IMG/VR virus record: IMGVR_UViG_3300034418_006037 | Location: 25,218 to 89,217 of that record | Source: a virus | Reading direction: 5' to 3' (one strand) | Length of the DNA: 64,000 nt | Shown: in pieces, positions 8,852-16,775 of the stretch | Position numbering within the stretch: position 1 is the first letter of the stretch | Layout: every line of letters starts with the position of its first letter | Made by a program: the position numbers and the translations under genes | Notes under the pieces: generated by a model | Database searches by the model: none | Seen by the model: the letters and a program-made list of their open reading frames with translations, nothing else | Told to the model about the DNA's origin: nothing

Positions 8852-10389
8852 TGTCCAAGAGAATCAGCCAACTTAGAACAGCTAATAAAGCAGCTAACAC
8901 AAGTCGTGAATACTTGTTGCTTAGTAATATAGATTCTAGTACCTCAAGTAAAATTGCACTTAATGACGTGCTTCCTACACTGCAAAGTGGTAAGGCAACT
9001 GGGGGTGTTACTCAAGGCACTGCAGGTACCACAATCCAAGATTTGTTTGTAGGAGGAGGTGTAGGCAGTACTGCAGGTAACACAGATAAGTCAGTCCTTA
9101 TATTCAAGGGGCTTGGAGTATCTGATACTACAGGTACTCTTAAAATCAGAAATGATAAGAGTACTGCAGATTCTACAAAGCAGAACTTGATGCTTGTGTT
9201 TGATCCCTCTAACATAGATTTGAATGCAGCAAGCAATACAAACTCTAAGTTTTTGTCAGAATTTGGAGGACCTAATCAACTTGATCTTGCAGATACTACG
9301 CACTACACTAACCAACTTGCTGTTGCTGGTGGTGGTACGGGAGCTTCTACGTTTACAGATGGTGCCCTACTTGTTGGTAACGGAACTAGTGCTGTAGAAA
9401 CTATAGGAACTATGGCTGCAGGTGCTCTTGTTGTTGGAACTGCAGCTGGAACAAATCCTGGAGTTCTTACGTCATCAGGCAGTAATGGGCAAGTACTGAC
9501 TGTAAATACTTCTGCTAGTAACGGTTTGGAATGGGCAACTCCAGTATTCAAGTCAACATCCTTTTCTGCTACTCTTGATACTAACGGAAATGATATAAAG
9601 CTTGGAAATGGTGTGCTTAGAGGATCAACTGCAGGAGACAACGGCATCACCCTGAATACTGCTACAGACTATGTATTTATAGGAGGAGCAAGCAAATACT
9701 ACGATTCTTTCCTAAATGTAGGCGGTGATATAACACTGGGCATACAAGATGGAACAGCAGCCACGAACATAACTGCTAGAGATTGTAGTTCAGGAACAAG
9801 TCCGCAGCTTACTATAAAAGCGTCTAGCAGTACAGCAGCAGCAGCTGGTGGAGCTATAAGAGTACAGGCAGGTGCTGGACATACCAATGGATCTGGGGGT
9901 AATACCACGATTGCTGGAGGCAGAAAGTCAGGATCTGGTACTGAAGGAAGTGTGTTTTTAGAAACAGCAGGTACGACTAGACTTACTATAGATGAAAGCG
10001 GGCACAGCACATTTGCTGATCAAGTAGTTCTGGAGTCTAGTAGAGGTATGCTTACTAGCGATTCAGGAGCTATAACGCAGGGTACTAGTCTTACTACAGC
10101 GGTATCAATAAACAAGTTTGCAGGGGTTATTACTTTGCACGCTACCGCAATTAGTGCAGCTGCTGAACATGAGTTTACTGTAACAAACTCCCTGGTAAGC
10201 ACTACGTCTATGATTATGTTGACTGTTCAATCTGCAGCAGCATCTACAGAAAACGATGGTGCTACTCTCTGTGCTAACATATCTGATGTAGCTGCAGGGT
10301 CTTTCAAGATTAGATTAACCAACCCAGGATCACAAGCTACAAGTACTTCCAATAAAATACACTTCTTGATTATAGGAGTAAATTCGTAA
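8851..10389 (+). CDS. Tail fibre protein
   Basis: A 512-residue fibre. The N-terminus (KRISQLRTANKAA...EYLLLSNID) is the kind of short domain that docks a fibre to the particle. The middle is low-complexity Gly/Thr/Ala with the GGTGASTFTDGALLVGNGT signature common in trimeric phage fibres, then a GGNTTIAGG glycine-rich stretch like beta-helical or collagen-like shafts. The last 100 residues (from about TLHATAISA to FLIIGVNS) look like a compact tip domain. The start codon overlaps the stop of the giant adhesin (TAATG), so the two are translationally coupled. The probable role is host-surface recognition. The specific receptor cannot be told. Confidence 0.75.
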   Translation: MSKRISQLRTANKAANTSREYLLLSNIDSSTSSKIALNDVLPTLQSGKATGGVTQGTAGTTIQDLFVGGGVGSTAGNTDKSVLIFKGLGVSDTTGTLKIRNDKSTADSTKQNLMLVFDPSNIDLNAASNTNSKFLSEFGGPNQLDLADTTHYTNQLAVAGGGTGASTFTDGALLVGNGTSAVETIGTMAAGALVVGTAAGTNPGVLTSSGSNGQVLTVNTSASNGLEWATPVFKSTSFSATLDTNGNDIKLGNGVLRGSTAGDNGITLNTATDYVFIGGASKYYDSFLNVGGDITLGIQDGTAATNITARDCSSGTSPQLTIKASSSTAAAAGGAIRVQAGAGHTNGSGGNTTIAGGRKSGSGTEGSVFLETAGTTRLTIDESGHSTFADQVVLESSRGMLTSDSGAITQGTSLTTAVSINKFAGVITLHATAISAAAEHEFTVTNSLVSTTSMIMLTVQSAAASTENDGATLCANISDVAAGSFKIRLTNPGSQATSTSNKIHFLIIGVNS

Positions 10390-10418
10390 CTTAGCAAAAA
10401 CCATCAAACCTATATACC

Positions 10419-10823
10419 ATGGAAAAGTTTAACGCAACTAACCGAGAGCTTCTGAACCTTTACAAAGGACTTGAAGCAGTAAAATCTATCAAAGGAGCAC
10501 GCTTTGCTGTTCTTGTTGGGAAGAATATTAAAGAACTCCGTAACATACTGGATCCGCTTGAACAGGCTGCTGTTCCTAGCATGGAGTTTCAGGAGCTGTC
10601 GGTAGAGATGCAAAAACTTATTGAGGCTGAAAATCAAGAAGCTATAGAAAATCTGGAGAAGGAAAACACTGAACTTATTGATCAGCGTAAGAGACAGCTT
10701 GCAGATGTAGAGGAGCTTCTAGATAATAAAATTGAGGTGTTTCTGCACCCCATCAGAGAAGACCAACTCCCTGATGAAATAACAGGGGAGCAAGTAGAAA
10801 AGCTCCTACAAATAATTGCCTAA
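10419..10823 (+). CDS. DUF1617-like helical protein, copy 1
   Basis: A 134-residue, almost fully helical acidic protein. The opening NATNRELLNLYKGLEAV, the middle ILDPLEQAA and a long Glu-rich coiled-coil match by eye the small phage family around DUF1617. A second member with the same size and plan is at 20704. Both lie between fibre genes, so a chaperone or fibre-assembly role is possible, but that is inference from position. No membrane segment or catalytic motif is visible. Its stop overlaps the next start (TAATG). Confidence 0.55.
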   Translation: MEKFNATNRELLNLYKGLEAVKSIKGARFAVLVGKNIKELRNILDPLEQAAVPSMEFQELSVEMQKLIEAENQEAIENLEKENTELIDQRKRQLADVEELLDNKIEVFLHPIREDQLPDEITGEQVEKLLQIIA

Positions 10824-11248
10824 TGGGTACCATCAACACAAGAATATCTATTCGCTCAAGCAATACTTTTAGAAACAGTATATCTCAACGTCACGACAGA
10901 ACATTCAATGTAGAATCTCAGATTGACTCAGCCACAAGGCTGATTAAAGCTACTACATCTGGTTCTCCGTATACTCTGTTTGACGGGGCAGATTTTTATG
11001 ACTCTGCTGAAACTGGGGCAGGTGCCAATCAGGTGTATGTGTTTATACGTAACACATCTACTACTGGGGGCAAGACTCTCACCATACAGTTCAACAAGAA
11101 CGGTGTGAGAGATGACGCCTTGCTTTTGAATGCTGGTGAGTTTGCAATGTTTCCATGGAAATGCGACGCAGCTACTGATGACATTGAAGTATTCTCCAAT
11201 GACGCCGCAGGAGTTAGAATCGAATACATTGCCTCCCCAATGCGATGA
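10823..11248 (+). CDS. Small conserved virion-associated beta protein
   Basis: A 141-residue protein. After a polar, Arg-rich N-terminus (residues 1-35, ISIRSSNTFRNSISQRHDR), a beta domain carries NQVYVFIRNTSTTGGKTLTIQF and AGEFAMFPWKCDAA, ending in RIEYIASPMR. I know similar short proteins in marine phages next to fibre and lysis genes, possibly binding the particle or its fibres. Its function is not established. It overlaps the holin-like gene by four bases (ATGA), placing it in the same cotranscribed string. Confidence 0.55.
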   Translation: MGTINTRISIRSSNTFRNSISQRHDRTFNVESQIDSATRLIKATTSGSPYTLFDGADFYDSAETGAGANQVYVFIRNTSTTGGKTLTIQFNKNGVRDDALLLNAGEFAMFPWKCDAATDDIEVFSNDAAGVRIEYIASPMR

Positions 11249-11679
11249 GCGACAAGAAGAAACTACGCGATACCAAGGTTGGAGAGTGGCTAAAAGAAAA
11301 GGCCCCATCTGTCCTCGAAGTGGTCGGAGATGTACTCCCGGACCGCGGCGTATTGGGCGTAGTTAAAAATCTTGTAGATAAAGACCCAACGCTCGATAGT
11401 GAAAGCTTTCAAGCAGTTATGGACGCAGAAATTAAAGCTCAAGAGAATGTCACACGACGATGGGAAGCGGACGCGAAATCAGACGTTAAGCTTGCTAAGC
11501 TTATACGCCCTATTATGCTTGTTCTGCTATGTGTTTTCTTTATGGTGATGATGATTTGGGAAGGTATTGATCCCAACTTCAAACCACCTAGCAGCTATAT
11601 CAGCTTACTAGAGATACTAATGCTCACTGTATTCGGAGCATACTTTGCAGGCCGCACCGTAGAAAAAGTAAAGAAATGA
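11245..11679 (+). CDS. Holin-like membrane protein
   Basis: A 144-residue protein with a soluble charged N-terminal half (residues 1-83) and two clear hydrophobic helices, about residues 86-106 (LIRPIMLVLLCVFFMVMMIW) and 117-136 (ISLLEILMLTVFGAYFAG), ending in a basic tail VEKVKK. This matches the holin family with an amphipathic N-terminal part and two or three membrane helices, as found in gene-transfer agents and marine phages. It would form the lesion in the inner membrane at lysis. The next gene is also a membrane protein, and the pair overlaps by four bases. No endolysin is recognisable nearby, which leaves the lysis assignment tentative. Confidence 0.65.
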   Translation: MSDKKKLRDTKVGEWLKEKAPSVLEVVGDVLPDRGVLGVVKNLVDKDPTLDSESFQAVMDAEIKAQENVTRRWEADAKSDVKLAKLIRPIMLVLLCVFFMVMMIWEGIDPNFKPPSSYISLLEILMLTVFGAYFAGRTVEKVKK

Positions 11680-11918
11680 AAGATCCAAAGACACTTATCA
11701 CTTCAGCTGCAGGACTTCTCGTTGTAGGTATAGGCACTTGGCTTATAGCTACTACTGCTGACAGCACCGTAGAAATGGCTACGGCAGAGAAAGACATTGA
11801 ATCCATAATCATCAAGCTTGACGAAATTGAGGAAGATGTAGAAAAGCTGCAGTCACAGGTCAGAGAGCTCAAAGCTAGTGCACATACGCACGATAAACGG
11901 GGAAATGTAGTAGAATGA
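11676..11918 (+). CDS. Small membrane/coiled-coil protein, possible spanin-like or second holin component
   Basis: An 80-residue protein with one N-terminal membrane helix (about residues 7-26, LITSAAGLLVVGIGTWLIAT) followed by a Glu/Lys heptad-like coiled coil (residues 40-67) and a short polar tail. One membrane helix plus a long helix facing the periplasm is the plan of inner-membrane spanin subunits, but also of many unrelated small phage proteins. It overlaps both the holin-like gene and the following phosphoesterase by four bases. It has the same architecture as the protein at 14665. Confidence 0.5.
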   Translation: MKDPKTLITSAAGLLVVGIGTWLIATTADSTVEMATAEKDIESIIIKLDEIEEDVEKLQSQVRELKASAHTHDKRGNVVE

Positions 11919-13042
11919 CAATTGAAGATATAAAGGACTTCATCGGGGAGAGGCCTGGTTATCTGAAGAAGAGTGCGCAAGTACTTGCAGAAAGACTTGA
12001 CGCACCGATAGAAGACTGTGAAACAGCACTATACGAAGCTAGAACGCTAGCTCGTGGGAACTCAAATGAGAGCGATAACGTTATCACTGAGTTCCAAGAG
12101 TACCTTGACAAGAATGGAATCAAAACTTCAGACGTAGCTAGCGTAAAGTTTTGGCAGACAGTATCAGGTAAGCAGAGGTTCTCTGTAGTTACAAAGAGCG
12201 AATCTGTTAGTGTGCAAGATGTAAAGCAAGAGATAGAACGCTTTGCATCTAAGTATAGCCCTGAGGTACCACTCATAGAGCGTGAGCCTAAGCTCAAGCC
12301 TATTGCATATGAGATATCTCTACCTGATTTGCACTATGGTAAAGAGCATAGTCAATCTATAGATGAGGTTGAGGCTCAGTATATAGGTGTAGTGCATGAG
12401 CTGGTACGCAAAGCTGATGGTCTAGAGATAGACAAGTTCATACTCCCTATCGGGAATGACGGTATGAACTCTGAAGGGATGAGGAGAACTACCACAAAAG
12501 GAACACCTGTTGAGGAATCAGCAAGTTGGAAAGATACATTCCGTGGTTACTGGCTGCTTATGGTCAAAGCGATTGACTACTTGAAGCAGATAGCACCTGT
12601 GGATGTAATTGTGGTTTCTGGGAATCATGACTTCGAGCGTATGTTCTACGCAGGAGATGTGCTCTCAGGGTGGTATAGGTATGACCAAAATGTTCAAGTA
12701 GACAATAGCTATGAGAGCCGTAAGTACTACCAGTACGGAAAGAATATGCTGATGTTTACGCATGGAGATAAAGAAAAAGCTGCTGACATGCCACTGATCA
12801 TGGCGACGGAACAACCGGAGATGTTTGCACGTACTACTCACAGAGAGGTACACTGCGGCCATCTTCATAAAGAGATGGTAAATGAGTACAGAGGTATTAA
12901 GGTCAGGTTCATACCATCTATTTGTCCTAACGATGACTGGCACAAGCAGATGGGGTATGAAGCTAAACGAGCAGGACAAGCATATATATGGAATAAGCAA
13001 ACTGGACTTGAAGGATATCTACAGGCAAATGTTAGACTTTGA
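11915..13042 (+). CDS. Calcineurin-like metallophosphoesterase
   Basis: A 375-residue protein with the complete metal-binding set of the family: D138-x-H140 (LPDLHYG), G180-N-D182, G236-N-H-D239 (VVSGNHD), H283 in FTHGD and G315-H-L-H318. Residues 1-125 form an extra N-terminal part that looks like a small helix-turn-helix domain (DFIGERPGYLKKSAQVLAERL) plus a linker. Such enzymes use two metal ions to cut phosphoester bonds. In phages they can act as nucleases related to SbcD/Mre11 or as phosphatases, and the sequence alone does not tell which. It lies among virion and lysis genes rather than with the replication genes on the other strand. It overlaps the next gene by 14 bases. Confidence 0.8.
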   Translation: MTIEDIKDFIGERPGYLKKSAQVLAERLDAPIEDCETALYEARTLARGNSNESDNVITEFQEYLDKNGIKTSDVASVKFWQTVSGKQRFSVVTKSESVSVQDVKQEIERFASKYSPEVPLIEREPKLKPIAYEISLPDLHYGKEHSQSIDEVEAQYIGVVHELVRKADGLEIDKFILPIGNDGMNSEGMRRTTTKGTPVEESASWKDTFRGYWLLMVKAIDYLKQIAPVDVIVVSGNHDFERMFYAGDVLSGWYRYDQNVQVDNSYESRKYYQYGKNMLMFTHGDKEKAADMPLIMATEQPEMFARTTHREVHCGHLHKEMVNEYRGIKVRFIPSICPNDDWHKQMGYEAKRAGQAYIWNKQTGLEGYLQANVRL

Positions 13043-13319
13043 CGACACAGAAGACGAAGATCTCGTAACCTCTCTAGAAGAGGAAATAGAGATATTGGAT
13101 GAAGCATATCGAAATGCTTACAAGGTGATTACTGGGGCTATGTCCATCCAGCAACTCCTTGATGATGCAGATGATATGATATTTCTTCCATTCGATCCCG
13201 GTGTGCCTGAGACTTTCATGTTGATTGCAGATGATATGATACAATACTTCGAAGATGCAGAAGAGTACGAGAAGTGCTCTGAGATCATGAAGATCAAAGA
13301 TAAGTTAGATGACGCTTGA
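13029..13319 (+). CDS. Small acidic conserved phage protein
   Basis: A 96-residue protein. I start it at the ATG at 13029 (MLDFDDTEDEDLV), since upstream codons in this frame lie inside the phosphoesterase gene and look like shadow sequence. It is strongly acidic, with a DEAYRNAYKVITGAMSIQQLLDDADDMIFLPFDP core, a pattern I associate with a small conserved gene in crAss-like phages near the head-tail connector genes. It is probably all helical. It overlaps the preceding gene by 14 bases and the next by 11. Its function is unknown. Confidence 0.6.
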   Translation: MLDFDDTEDEDLVTSLEEEIEILDEAYRNAYKVITGAMSIQQLLDDADDMIFLPFDPGVPETFMLIADDMIQYFEDAEEYEKCSEIMKIKDKLDDA

Positions 13320-13995
13320 TGAAATAGCATACAATCTACTCAACCTGGTACGTGGAGGACGTTCCAGCAATGATGAACATATATCTCTAGATCAGATAAA
13401 GTTCAACATCAAGCATTACCGTGCGATGTTTATTCGCAGGGACTATGCTCGTAATGGGTATGTATCTAAAACTCTAGAACAAGACCTTGGATGTCTAAAG
13501 CTTAAGCAAATAGATGCATCCAAGTGCTGCGACCTCCCTCCCACCTGTGTAGTATACAGGACAGTAGATAAGCTTCCCAAGACTATTAGATTTAATTTTA
13601 GGGATGCACTTACTTTTATAGGTAAACCTGATGGAACAGGTAGTATCCCAAGAGTAGAGCCTTATGAGGTAGAGTACTTGGAGTTCGAAAAATACACAAA
13701 AGGTCAGACTAGATATTACGTTATTGATGAGTATATTTACGTCTATAGACCGAAGGGTTTAGAAGCTATAAATGTTAGGGGAGTATTCGAGGACCCTGAA
13801 GAGGTATATAACTTTAATACCTGTAATGATGGTCCTTGTTATGATCCCCAATCTCCGTACCCGTTACCAGCGGATATGGTAGCTCAAATTAACCAAGGTA
13901 TCATGGCTGGAGAACTTAGAATGTTGGCAGGCTCTTTCCCTGATACTGAGAATGATAAACAGCAGGATAAGATTCCGCTTCAACAAGGACAATAA
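13309..13995 (+). CDS. Putative head-tail ring/connector protein
   Basis: A 228-residue protein. Helical N-terminus TLDEIAYNLLNLVRGG...DQIKFNIKHYRAMFIRRDY, then a beta-rich middle (RTVDKLPKTIRFN, RYYVIDEYIYVYRP), and a C-terminal helix after SPYPLPADMVAQINQGI. This layout is that of the tail adaptor or ring proteins in crAss-like and P22-like podoviruses, where several related rings stack between portal and tail muzzle. The genes at 2 and 26956 show the same order of elements. The specific ring number is not assigned, and the call rests on pattern and context. It overlaps the next gene by one base (TAATG). Confidence 0.6.
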   Translation: MTLDEIAYNLLNLVRGGRSSNDEHISLDQIKFNIKHYRAMFIRRDYARNGYVSKTLEQDLGCLKLKQIDASKCCDLPPTCVVYRTVDKLPKTIRFNFRDALTFIGKPDGTGSIPRVEPYEVEYLEFEKYTKGQTRYYVIDEYIYVYRPKGLEAINVRGVFEDPEEVYNFNTCNDGPCYDPQSPYPLPADMVAQINQGIMAGELRMLAGSFPDTENDKQQDKIPLQQGQ

Positions 13996-14270
13996 TGGCA
14001 AGTAAAAGATTCAATACACCCCAAGATCAAACAGCTGCTGTAATGAGAGAGCAGGTTGGGGGATGCGGCGCTCAGGTAATAGGAGCAAGTTCAAATATAA
14101 ACGGTGACTTTGTAGCATTTACTCTTATAGCAGGAGATGATGTTAGTACGACTGGTAGTCCAGCTATGACAAGTTTGGATATACCTCCGGGAGTTACTGT
14201 GTTTGGGGCTATGACCAACATAACCACAGGAGCTGGAACAACTGTTATTGCATATTCTTCCTGTAAGTAA
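13995..14270 (+). CDS. Small beta-rich virion-like protein
   Basis: A 91-residue protein starting SKRFNTPQDQTAAV, followed by a Gly/Ala/Thr-rich beta-like body with a GVTVFGAMTNITTGAGTTVIAY ending. Proteins like this often decorate capsid or tail surfaces, but I do not recognise a family. It is joined by one-base overlaps to both neighbours, so it must be translated with them. Confidence 0.5.
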   Translation: MASKRFNTPQDQTAAVMREQVGGCGAQVIGASSNINGDFVAFTLIAGDDVSTTGSPAMTSLDIPPGVTVFGAMTNITTGAGTTVIAYSSCK

Positions 14271-14665
14271 TGTCTTCAAAGTATCACATCCGAAAAGATG
14301 GTAAGAAGGTGCGTAAAGGCCTTTGGTACAACATCAATAAGAAGAAAAAAGCTGGTACATCTAGACCTGGAAAAGGAACTGTGTCTGATGAAGCTATAAA
14401 AAGATCACAAGCCAAGTCAGGAGCTTGGACTCGTAAAGAAGGAAAGAATCCTAGCGGAGGTCTAAATGAGAAAGGTCGTAAGTCTTATGAGCGTGAGAAT
14501 CCTGGATCAGACCTTAAAGCACCACAACCTCAAGGAGGAAAGCGAAGAGATTCCTTCTGTGCACGCATGTGCGGAATGAAAAGAAGCCGAACCGGAGCTG
14601 AAGGAAAAAGAGACCCTAATTCAAGAATTAACAAAGCTCTTAGAGCCTGGAAATGTAATTGCTAA
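14270..14665 (+). CDS. Conserved basic phage protein, DUF6321-like
   Basis: A 131-residue, very basic protein. The order KSGAWTRKEGKNPSGGLNEKGRKSYERENPGSDLKAP, then RRDSFCARMCGMK and DPNSRINKALRAWKC, is the hallmark of a widespread short protein in marine phages (the family I know as DUF6321). Its function is unknown, but the high positive charge suggests nucleic-acid or virion-interior binding. Cysteines occur in pairs near the C-terminus (CARMC, CNC). One-base overlap upstream and a TAATG junction downstream. Confidence 0.7.
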   Translation: MSSKYHIRKDGKKVRKGLWYNINKKKKAGTSRPGKGTVSDEAIKRSQAKSGAWTRKEGKNPSGGLNEKGRKSYERENPGSDLKAPQPQGGKRRDSFCARMCGMKRSRTGAEGKRDPNSRINKALRAWKCNC

Positions 14666-14877
14666 TGCCTGACTATTTATCTCACTTTGAGTTTTTGATG
14701 ATTGCTGGAGCACTTGTAGGAGTTTGGATCAAGCATCAAAATGATTACGCATCCCTTAAGAGTCGTGTTAAAACTCTTGAGTTGCGTAACGATAAAATAG
14801 ATACTGTTCTTAATCAGCTTGCTGAAGATATGGCTGAAATAAAATTATTGCTTGCTCGCAATCAAATGGATAGATGA
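14665..14877 (+). CDS. Small membrane-anchored coiled-coil protein
   Basis: A 70-residue protein. I choose the ATG at 14665, which overlaps the previous stop as TAATG, over the TTG six bases earlier. Residues 6-23 (SHFEFLMIAGALVGVWIK) form one membrane helix, followed by a coiled coil to the C-terminus (SLKSRVKTLELR...LAEDMAEIKLLLA). It has the same plan as the protein at 11676. It could be a lysis accessory or membrane anchor during injection, but the evidence is architectural only. Confidence 0.5.
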   Translation: MPDYLSHFEFLMIAGALVGVWIKHQNDYASLKSRVKTLELRNDKIDTVLNQLAEDMAEIKLLLARNQMDR

Positions 14878-16772
14878 ATTCGTTTGTATTTACAAATAGC
14901 GATACCAATTCTTTTAATGTGGGGGTAGAGTCTTTCTCCCACTCAAATTACTATGCCCCAGGAGTTATAAGCCTATTCTTTAAGATAGAGAAGAAAGGTG
15001 GGGGAGGTACTACAGAAGTACGACTAAATACTGCAGTAGGAGACGAAGTTGCTGCAATGAATGATATCAGTAGAAGAATGTTTTCTCGCGACAAAGGCAG
15101 GGAAATGGTCTACAGAGATACAGGAATAATAAGAGAAGTAAGAAATTATAGAGGTCTAAGACTCGTCAGTGTAGGATCTGAGTATGACTCCCCATTCGTG
15201 ACAGGCGTAGATTCTATAACTGATACTGATCCTACACCAGCAACTGTTGCTGCGGGCGTACCATTAGAAGGTAAACCTGGGCAAATAATAGTAAAGTCGT
15301 CAAACACTGACTACGACACTACTTGGAGATTCCTAAGTTCTACAGTAACAGGAGATCAACTTGTTGCAGCACTAGAAGCAATAACAGCAGGAGATCCTGT
15401 ATATATACATAGTGCAGATGCAGACTACATATATGTAAAGATTGCAGATGCAGATGATGCTACAGCAATGCCTTGTGTGGGAGTAGCTAACTCAACTGTT
15501 TCTTACGGAGACAGTGTAGATATTACTACTCACGGACTTCTAGACGTAGAGATATTTGGGTATACCAGTGTAAGCGTTGGGGACATCCTGTATGTAAGTG
15601 ATGCAGGTGATCTTACAACAACAAGACCTACATCTAGCACAGCTAAAGTGCAAAATGTAGGTGTTGTAACTCAGGTAAACTCAGCTGGAACTACCATAGA
15701 ACAGATAATGGTTCATCTGCAAGGGCATGAAGAAATGGTCCCGAATCTTGCAGATGGAGCTATATTCCTTGGAGGAGTGGCAAATCAGATATCCCCATAC
15801 ACATTCCCCCTGTCAGACGGTACTGCTAACCAAGTACTTACCACAGATGGATCAGGAAGTCTAAGTTTTACAAATGTCAGCGGTGGCGGTGGCGGTGGGG
15901 GAGGAACTATAGACTCTAATCTGTCAGTTACTAATAGTATAGGAGATGCTGTAGTAGGAACTACTTATAGTTCAGGTACAGACCTTGAAGATATAATTAG
16001 AGATATACTTGCTCCGTTCACTGAACCTACAATAGTATCTACAGTACCATCTAGCAGCAATACAAACCTTATAGAGGGTAACAACATTATATTCCCAACG
16101 GGGCAAACAAGTACGATAGACAGTTACACTGTAACTGTGACAGACTTTGGAAACCTTGAAGACGGAGTATCAATTGTAAATACCAGTGTTCAACCAAGCG
16201 GAGAAGACATAGAAGTTAATGCTTCCTATGTCTGGACTGGAAATTCAGCTACATTCTCTAGTCTTAGTTATAGTCCTACTGTACAAACTTCCCATGGAGC
16301 AGCTGCGACTGTAACATTTACTTTGTCTTACTTAAGTAACAATGGTGCGGGAAGTGCAGTTAATTTGACAAGCACAGCATCAATAATATTTAGAGACGAG
16401 TTCTATGTTGTAGCAAGCTCAACAGGGAACACAGTAACTGTTAGTGGTTTGCTAGGGGATTCAGTTGTGCATAACAGTTTAGGATTAGCTAACGTAGCAT
16501 CTCAGACACACGACTTCGATTGCAGTTCAGACACTGTTAATAATTCTAACTTCACATATTTGATTATTCCTGCTATCTTTACTATACAAGAAATAGCAGC
16601 AAGTGTATCAGGAAGAGGAGTAGCAGACTATACTGACAGTTTTGAACTACTTGGTAGTAGTTACAGCTATACTGCAGGAAGTGCTTCTAGGACATATAAA
16701 ATATACAAAAGCAGGCAAACAGGTGCATTTGACAGCGACGTAAGCCTACATCTAACAATCTCAAAACCATAA
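14874..16772 (+). CDS. Modular tail fibre protein with glycine hinge
   Basis: A 632-residue fibre. Residues 1-60 are a particle-binding type start (FTNSDTNSFNVGVESF). Residues 130-285 contain a beta module with GDPVYIHSADADYIYVK, DVEIFGYTSVSVGDILYVS and LTTTRPTSSTAKVQNVGVV, of the kind shared by capsid- or tail-surface fibres. A related module occurs in the protein at 22621. A run of about eight glycines near residue 340 (GGGGGGGGT) acts as a hinge before Ig-like repeats with TIVSTVPSSSNTN and YTVTVTDFG. The C-terminal domain (FYVVASSTGNTVTV... to LHLTISKP) is a probable receptor-binding tip. The start overlaps the previous stop (ATGA). Confidence 0.7.
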   Translation: MNSFVFTNSDTNSFNVGVESFSHSNYYAPGVISLFFKIEKKGGGGTTEVRLNTAVGDEVAAMNDISRRMFSRDKGREMVYRDTGIIREVRNYRGLRLVSVGSEYDSPFVTGVDSITDTDPTPATVAAGVPLEGKPGQIIVKSSNTDYDTTWRFLSSTVTGDQLVAALEAITAGDPVYIHSADADYIYVKIADADDATAMPCVGVANSTVSYGDSVDITTHGLLDVEIFGYTSVSVGDILYVSDAGDLTTTRPTSSTAKVQNVGVVTQVNSAGTTIEQIMVHLQGHEEMVPNLADGAIFLGGVANQISPYTFPLSDGTANQVLTTDGSGSLSFTNVSGGGGGGGGTIDSNLSVTNSIGDAVVGTTYSSGTDLEDIIRDILAPFTEPTIVSTVPSSSNTNLIEGNNIIFPTGQTSTIDSYTVTVTDFGNLEDGVSIVNTSVQPSGEDIEVNASYVWTGNSATFSSLSYSPTVQTSHGAAATVTFTLSYLSNNGAGSAVNLTSTASIIFRDEFYVVASSTGNTVTVSGLLGDSVVHNSLGLANVASQTHDFDCSSDTVNNSNFTYLIIPAIFTIQEIAASVSGRGVADYTDSFELLGSSYSYTAGSASRTYKIYKSRQTGAFDSDVSLHLTISKP

Positions 16773-16775
16773 GAC

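Noticed and set aside
9303-10010. Minus-strand Pro/Val/Ala-rich frames inside the fibre at 8851
   Set aside because: They arise from the Gly/Thr/Ala repeats of the fibre read backwards and match nothing.
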